Origin: Alisma plantago-aquatica
Lineage: Eukaryota > Streptophyta > Magnoliopsida > Alismatales > Alismataceae
Length of the DNA: 64,000 bases
Assembly (NCBI GenBank): GCA_963693085.1
Contig: OY856409.1
Location: 1,616,979,711 to 1,617,043,710 of the forward strand
Direction of reading: 5' to 3'
Under the pieces are notes generated by a model that ran no database searches, was not told the origin of the DNA, and saw only the letters and a program-made list of their open reading frames with translations. Position numbers and translations under genes: made by a program. Shown here piece after piece: positions 59,684-64,000 of the stretch. Within the stretch, counting starts at the first letter, position 1, and each line of letters begins with the position of its first letter.

Positions 59684-60626
59684 TTGATGACATCTGCTGA
59701 TCCGCTTTGGACACTTTGTGTCACCACTGTCAAGTTGGATGGCTCCAACTTTCATGCATCGTCTGCGACCTTCGAGCTCTATGTCAAAGCTCAAGGACGT
59801 TATTCTCATCTCATATCTGAAGGCCAGGCTATACCTGCAAAAGGAGTTGACGCTAAAACCAAGCGGGCCTATGATCTTTGGTCAAAGGATGATTCCGATG
59901 TCATGGCTTGGCTGGTCAACAATTCTGAAGAAGGTGTTTGAAATTTTCAAACAACTGGCCAAGGAGTATTCTACGACCGATTCTGTAGAGGATTATTATA
60001 ATTAGTGTTATGCTCTCTGGGACGAGTTTGAAGTTTGTCATCCTCTCTCGACTGATATTACCGAAGTACAATGACAATGCAATGAATTACAACTGGTGCA
60101 ATTCTTGTCAGCTTACCTCACTCCTTTTTTGGGATCGTCGATCAAATACTATCCAGTGATTCTTTACCTACTCTGTGCGACGTCCTCAAACGGGTTAACG
60201 ACTACCATCTGTCTCCCTGTTGCCACCCGACCACTCAAATGCTGCTCTTACTGCTTGCTCAGGAGATTCCTTTTGTGGCCGTGGCCGCAGTCGTGGTCGT
60301 GGTCGTTCTATTGCTGGACCTGGTCGTGGTTCATCTTCTCTGTCCCCGACTCTTTTGAACCACGTTATTGTAACTTCTATAAAAAGACCAATCATACTAA
60401 GGATCACTGTTGGGTAAAGCATGGTAAGCCCCCATGGGCGAATCATGTCACTACTGATCAACCTGATTCTGCACCATCCTCTTCATCTCAACCCTCTGCG
60501 GATTGGATTCGCGCGAAGTTTGAGAAGATACTCCAGCCCTGCCTTGCTCCCTCCACTACTGATGCCTCTACTGATGGAGGTTCTGCTGTTCTTGCATCTT
60601 CTGCACCTTCTGGTAAAAACACATAG
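59684..60626 (+). pseudogene. Copia gag, frameshifted
   Basis: The N-terminus at 59684-59941 has VTTVKLDGSNFHASSATFEL, the usual VKLDGxNYxxW-type start of copia gag, and AYDLWSKDDSDVMAWL. The frame shifts near 59930 to give KVFEIFKQLAKEYS, then continues in the 60096-60626 frame. The zinc-knuckle position reads CNFYKKTNHTKDHCWVKHGK: the second Cys of CxxC is Tyr, so the metal site is broken. Interior stops occur at 60003 and 60072. Confidence 0.82.
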
Positions 60627-61670
60627 GTGTTTGATTCTGGCGCCACTTCTCATATATCTGGCAACTTTGCTTTGTTTTATGATCTATGTAACTTCTATTT
60701 TACCTGTTACCCTTGTTGATGGTTCCCAAACGCCTGTTGCTGGCATAGTAAATAATTGCACTCTTGGGAAATTACTATTGTGTTCAACTCTTTATATTCC
60801 GAAGTTCCCTTTGAATTTGTTGTCTGTTAGTAGAACTGAGAAGAGCCTCCGCTGCTCTATCACTTTTGACCCGGATAGTGTTGTTTTTCAGGATCTGCAC
60901 ACGAGGATGAGGATTGGTTTGGGCCATGAGGGACCAGACGGGTCGTATTACTTGAATTTGCCAAAGCCGAATGCTCTATTGACTGCTTCTGTTATTGGGC
61001 TCCAATGGCATTACAGATTGGGCCATCCATCTGCTGCAAAGTTAAAGCATTTAGTTCATGCTATTTCTGATTCCTTCTTTCATTGTGAAACTTGCACTTT
61101 TGGCAAACAAACTCATGCTACCTTTTCTAAGAAAAATTGTATTGGGTCCAAAGCACCTTTTGAAATTGTACATGCTGATGTGTGGGGTCCTTGTTCTGTT
61201 CCAAGTACTTTAGGTTTTTGTTACATTCTGAGCTGTATTGATGATTTCTTTAGAACTACATGGTTGTTTGTATTTAAAGATCACATCCACATGCTTGATA
61301 CTATCATGACCTTTTTTTGCTGAGATTCGTATCCAGTTTGATAGACCTATCATTTTTTTTTTGCATTGACAATGCTTTAGAGTTTGTGCAAATATCTATC
61401 AGCCAGTTTTGCCGCAGATCGGGTACTATTCGTCAAACTTCATGTTCATATACTCCACAAAACAAAATGGGGTTGCCAAGCGCAAAAATCGGCATCTCTT
61501 AGAAGTTGCTTGCACTCTTCTTTTGCATTATCATGTACCCCAAACTTTTTGGCCTGAAGCTATCTCAAATGCCTACTACCTGATTAATCACATGCCCTCG
61601 TCTGTTCGTAGAAATCAAATACCTTATCAAATTCTTTTTTCCGATGCTCCTCTTTTTCATGTGCTTTAGA
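60627..61670 (+). pseudogene. Copia protease and integrase, frameshifted
   Basis: The protease starts at 60627 with VFDSGATSHISG (active-site DSG), just after a stop at 60624-60626. A frameshift near 60690 moves on to TLVDGSQTPVAGIV and LYIPKFPLNLLSVS. The integrase zinc finger follows (WHYRLGHPSAAKLK, then CETCTFGK), then the core with HADVWGPC and SCIDDFFRTTWLF up to 61320. Further pieces at 61409-61669 carry HLLEVACTLLLHYHVPQTFW, the end of the core. Integrase C-terminal sequence with KCVFLGYSRIQKGYKCYDP is at 61700-61877. Confidence 0.86.
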
Positions 61671-62220
61671 TCTTCTAGAAGCACCTGCTTCTTCAAAACT
61701 CTTCATCTTGGTTTAACTAAACTTGACCCTCGATCTACCAAATGTGTGTTCTTGGGATATTCTCGGATTCAGAAAGGTTACAAATGCTATGATCCTACTG
61801 CAAAGAAATGGTTTTTTAGTGCTGATGTGGTATTCTTTGAGGAGTCTCCATACTATTTTCCAACGGTTCAACATTGACATCTGATCTGTTACTTGATACA
61901 CCTCTACCTGTGTCAATTGACACTGACTTGTCTTCTCTGGATGTGGCTCCATCCGAGCCTCTGAAAGTGTATCAACGACGCCCGACAAATACAACTCCCT
62001 CTATTGCCCCTCCATCTCCAGTTCCTCAATCCTCGTCGGCAGATCAACCTCCACCTCAGGTATTTTCTGATTTAGATGTTCCTATTAGCCCGAGAAAAGG
62101 TATCGAGTCTTGTACTCAATATCCTATTGGCGATGTTTGTTAAACTGCTAACCTGTGGATGAATTTTGCAAATTTTACCTCTGCTTTATCTGCTATATTT
62201 GTTCCCAAGAATGCTGCTTA
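61671..62220 (+). pseudogene. Copia integrase C-terminus and linker
   Basis: 61700-61877 encodes the conserved FLGYSRIQKGYKCYDP and VVFFEESPYYF segments. 61878-62150 is the proline- and serine-rich linker between integrase and RT, in another frame. A stop at 61875-61877 separates them. Confidence 0.8.
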
Positions 62221-62900
62221 GGCTTTACAACATCCTGTGTGGCGCCAGGCTATGGAAACTGAAATACAGACAGTCACTGATCACCATACGTGAGACTTAG
62301 TTGATGCGCCTGCTTCTTGCTCCCCTGTCTGGTGTCTTTGGGTCTTTACTGTAAAGTACCAAACCGATGGCACAGTTGAACACCTGAAAGCTCGTCTTGT
62401 TGCCAAAGGATATACTCAAACATATGACACTATTTCAAGACTTCTTCTCATGTTGCACGTCTTAATTTTGTTCGGGTTCTTATATCTGTAGCGGTTAATT
62501 GTGAATGACCTCTGTTTCAATTAGATGTTAAAAATGCCTTTCTATATGGTGATTTACATGAGGAAGTATACATAAAACAACCACATGGATTTGTCATTAA
62601 AGGGGACTGCTCCAGAGTGTGCAGGTTGCGCAAAGCAATCTATGGACTGAAGCAGAGTCCTCGTGCCTGGTTTGACAAGCTCTATAGTATCCTTCAACAG
62701 TTCAACTTTTGTCATTCCCATTCTGATCACTCCGTGTTCATTAAGAAAACTGTCTCTGGCCTTGTCGTATTGATTGTATATGTTGATGATATTATTTGAT
62801 CTGGAAGTGATCAAGTAGACATTCAGGCTACTAAGGAATATCTGGCAAACCACTTTGTCACTAAAGATCTGGGTAAATTAATTTTTTTTTGGGTATTGAA
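62221..62900 (+). pseudogene. Copia reverse transcriptase, many stops, YVDD kept
   Basis: Starts with HPVWRQAMETEIQ at about 62230, then a stop, the VKYQTDGTVEHLKARLVAKGYTQ segment at 62350-62412, degraded sequence with frame changes to about 62600, and a clean piece at 62617-62799 with RLRKAIYGLKQSPRAWFDKL and LIVYVDDII (YVDD at 62779-62790). A TGA follows at 62797. The active site is intact but the chain is interrupted many times. Confidence 0.86.
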
Positions 62901-63068
62901 GTGTCTCGCTCTTCCTCAAGTATTTGCTTATCTCAAAGGAAATATGTTCTAGATCTGTTGTCAGAAATGGGACTACTTGGTGCAAAACTCACTGCTACTC
63001 CCTTGGATCCTAATACAAACTGAGACGATGATACTTCTCCATATCCTGATCACCATCAATATCGCCGG

Positions 63069-63725
63069 TTGGTGGGTAAACTTATATATCTGACAGTGAC
63101 AAGGGCTGATATCACTTCTGCGGTAGGCTTAGTCAGTCAATATCTGGATAAATCCAGACAGTGCCACTGGGATGCTGTGTCACATTTTGAAATATCTGAA
63201 AAAATTCTCCAGGCAAAGGGTTACATAAATCATGAGCACTGTAGAATCACAGGGTACTCTGATTCTGAGTATGTAGGAAACATATTAGACCGCAAATCTA
63301 CTTCTGGTTACTGCACCTGTGTAGGTGGTAACCTTGTTACATGGCGTAGTAAGAAACAAATTGTAGTCACCTGCTCCAGTGCTGAAGCTGAGTATAGAGC
63401 TATGACTCATACTGCATGTGAATTTTTATGGGTCCGCAGTCTTCTGAAAGTATTTGATATATTTGACTTCGTTCCTATTCCTATGCATTGTGATAGTAAG
63501 ATTGCTATCATTATTGCTAGCAATCCAACCTTTCATGAGCGGACTAAACATATTGAGGTGGATTGTCATTTCATCAGAGAGGCTGTCTTATCTGGTGCTA
63601 TCTCCACTCCCTACACTCACACGTCTGATCAAGTTGCTGATACCTTTACTAAACCTCTTCCCAAGGCCAGATTCAATAGCATGGTTGACAAGCTGGGCAT
63701 GATTGATGTCTATGCTCCAACTTGA
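63069..63725 (+). pseudogene. Copia RNase H and Pol C-terminus, 218-codon open piece
   Basis: The longest open piece of the element. It has the RT-RNase H connection (LVGKLIYLTVTRADITSAV-like), then GYSDSEYVGNILDRKSTSG with the first catalytic Asp, SSAEAEYRAM with the Glu, HCDSKIAI with the next Asp, and DVADTFTKPLPK-like QVADTFTKPLPKARFNSM at the end, stopping at 63723-63725 just before the PPT. All the usual landmarks are present, so this domain decayed least. It lacks its own start context and would be read only as part of Pol. Confidence 0.9.
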
Positions 63726-63732
63726 GGGGGAG
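63722..63732 (+). promoter_or_regulatory. Polypurine tract of copia element 2
   Basis: TTGAGGGGGAG directly before the right LTR (TATTAG), the canonical copia plus-strand primer. Confidence 0.9.
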
Positions 63733-63928
63733 TATTAGTATATGTGCTTTATTGCTTTATGTTTTTGTTATTTTCCTTTGTTATGGACTTTAGACTTGTC
63801 TTGTCTCTAGCCTTTTTCTTTTATCCCATATTGCTTATCTCTAACTATTGGCTTACTCTCTTATCCTATAAAAGAGAGTCTATTTTATTGTGTTTGAATT
63901 ATCAAATAAACTCTTTTTCTAATCTATA
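63733..63928 (+). repeat. Copia element 2, right LTR
   Basis: 196 bp, TATTAGTATATG to CTAATCTATA, with the same TA start and TA end as the left LTR. It differs from the left LTR at several positions. Confidence 0.88.
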
Positions 63929-64000
63929 ATTGTCATTGCAGTATTTGCAGGCTAGTTGGCTGTCAAACTCGATCACCAGATCTGTGATCTATATACTGTT
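63929..64000 (+). other. Flank after copia element 2
   Basis: ATTGT (63929-63933) is the right target-site copy. The remaining bases show no gene. They should continue the sequence left of 58748. Confidence 0.5.

Larger units (their letters stand above)
58748..63928 (+). mobile_element. Copia element 2, full length, defective, 195-bp LTRs
   Basis: A 5.2-kb Ty1/copia element on the plus strand. LTRs are 58748-58942 and 63733-63928, the PBS abuts the left LTR, the PPT abuts the right LTR, and gag, protease, integrase, reverse transcriptase and RNase H remnants follow in copia order. Flanks GTTGT (58743-58747) and ATTGT (63929-63933) form a 5-bp target duplication with one transition. The very short LTRs fit small-LTR copia lineages such as Ale/Retrofit; that lineage call is tentative. 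At least ten stops or frame changes break the polyprotein. Confidence 0.9.
49755..64000 (+). other. TBL intron 1 (or broken gene), filled with transposons
   Basis: From the donor site GTTTGT at 49755 to the window end no reading frame continues a TBL protein: there is no second-exon signature (LRGKRLxFVGDS-like) on the plus strand. 49755-50800 is plain AT-rich non-coding DNA. The rest is taken by a LINE, two insertions in it and a copia element. If the gene is functional the intron exceeds 14 kb; otherwise the exon is a fragment. Confidence 0.5.

Overview
The window is nuclear DNA from a flowering plant with a repeat-rich genome. It is AT-rich, carries several nested families of plant LTR retrotransposons (Ty1/copia and Ty3/gypsy) primed by initiator tRNA-Met, an L1-type LINE, DNA-transposon remnants, and only one recognisable host gene piece: the first coding exon of a TRICHOME BIREFRINGENCE-LIKE (TBL, PMR5N domain) gene at 49195-49754. 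The species cannot be named from the sequence. No rRNA gene, tRNA gene or CRISPR array was seen; the tRNA-like matches are retrotransposon primer-binding sites.

Layout. Bases 1-851 are fragments of two LTRs. Bases 852-44720 are one large nest. Its base layer is a minus-strand, non-coding Ty3/gypsy-type element present as a tandem array LTR1-internal-LTR2-internal-LTR3 (LTR about 4.85 kb, internal about 2.45 kb). Three later insertions interrupt it: a copia element (4077-13275, minus) in the first internal region, a 13.4-kb gag-only element with 5.6-kb LTRs (18912-32295, plus) in LTR2, and a 3.5-kb solo LTR (39993-43507) in LTR3. Each insertion has 5-bp target-site duplications and a matching empty site in a sister copy of the array, so the order of events can be read directly. 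LTR3 runs into the PBS-side remnant and LTR of another copia element (44721-46317), which carries a run of four hairpins.

46318-49194 is mostly unassigned DNA, with a probable CACTA-type transposon end at 47950-48380 and then the upstream region of the TBL gene. From 49755 to the window end no second TBL exon is visible. That 14.2 kb is either a giant intron or the scar of a broken gene. It holds a degraded minus-strand L1 LINE (about 50830-58280), itself interrupted by a poly(A)-tailed retro-insertion with a 16-bp target duplication (52607-54156) and by an hAT-like element filled with a 22-bp minisatellite (56535-57404), followed by a plus-strand copia element with 195-bp LTRs (58748-63928).

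How the parts work: every transposon protein seen is broken. Stop codons are largely explained by C-to-T changes, copia element 1 has lost most of gag and has YVDN instead of YVDD in its reverse transcriptase, and the array elements encode nothing. Movement of these elements would have depended on proteins made elsewhere. The TBL exon alone is an intact open reading frame with a membrane anchor and PMR5N domain. I found no evidence of a new defence, metabolic or signalling system. The most unusual material is structural: the three-LTR array, the oversized LTRs packed with tandem repeats, and short hairpin arrays found in three separate LTR families.
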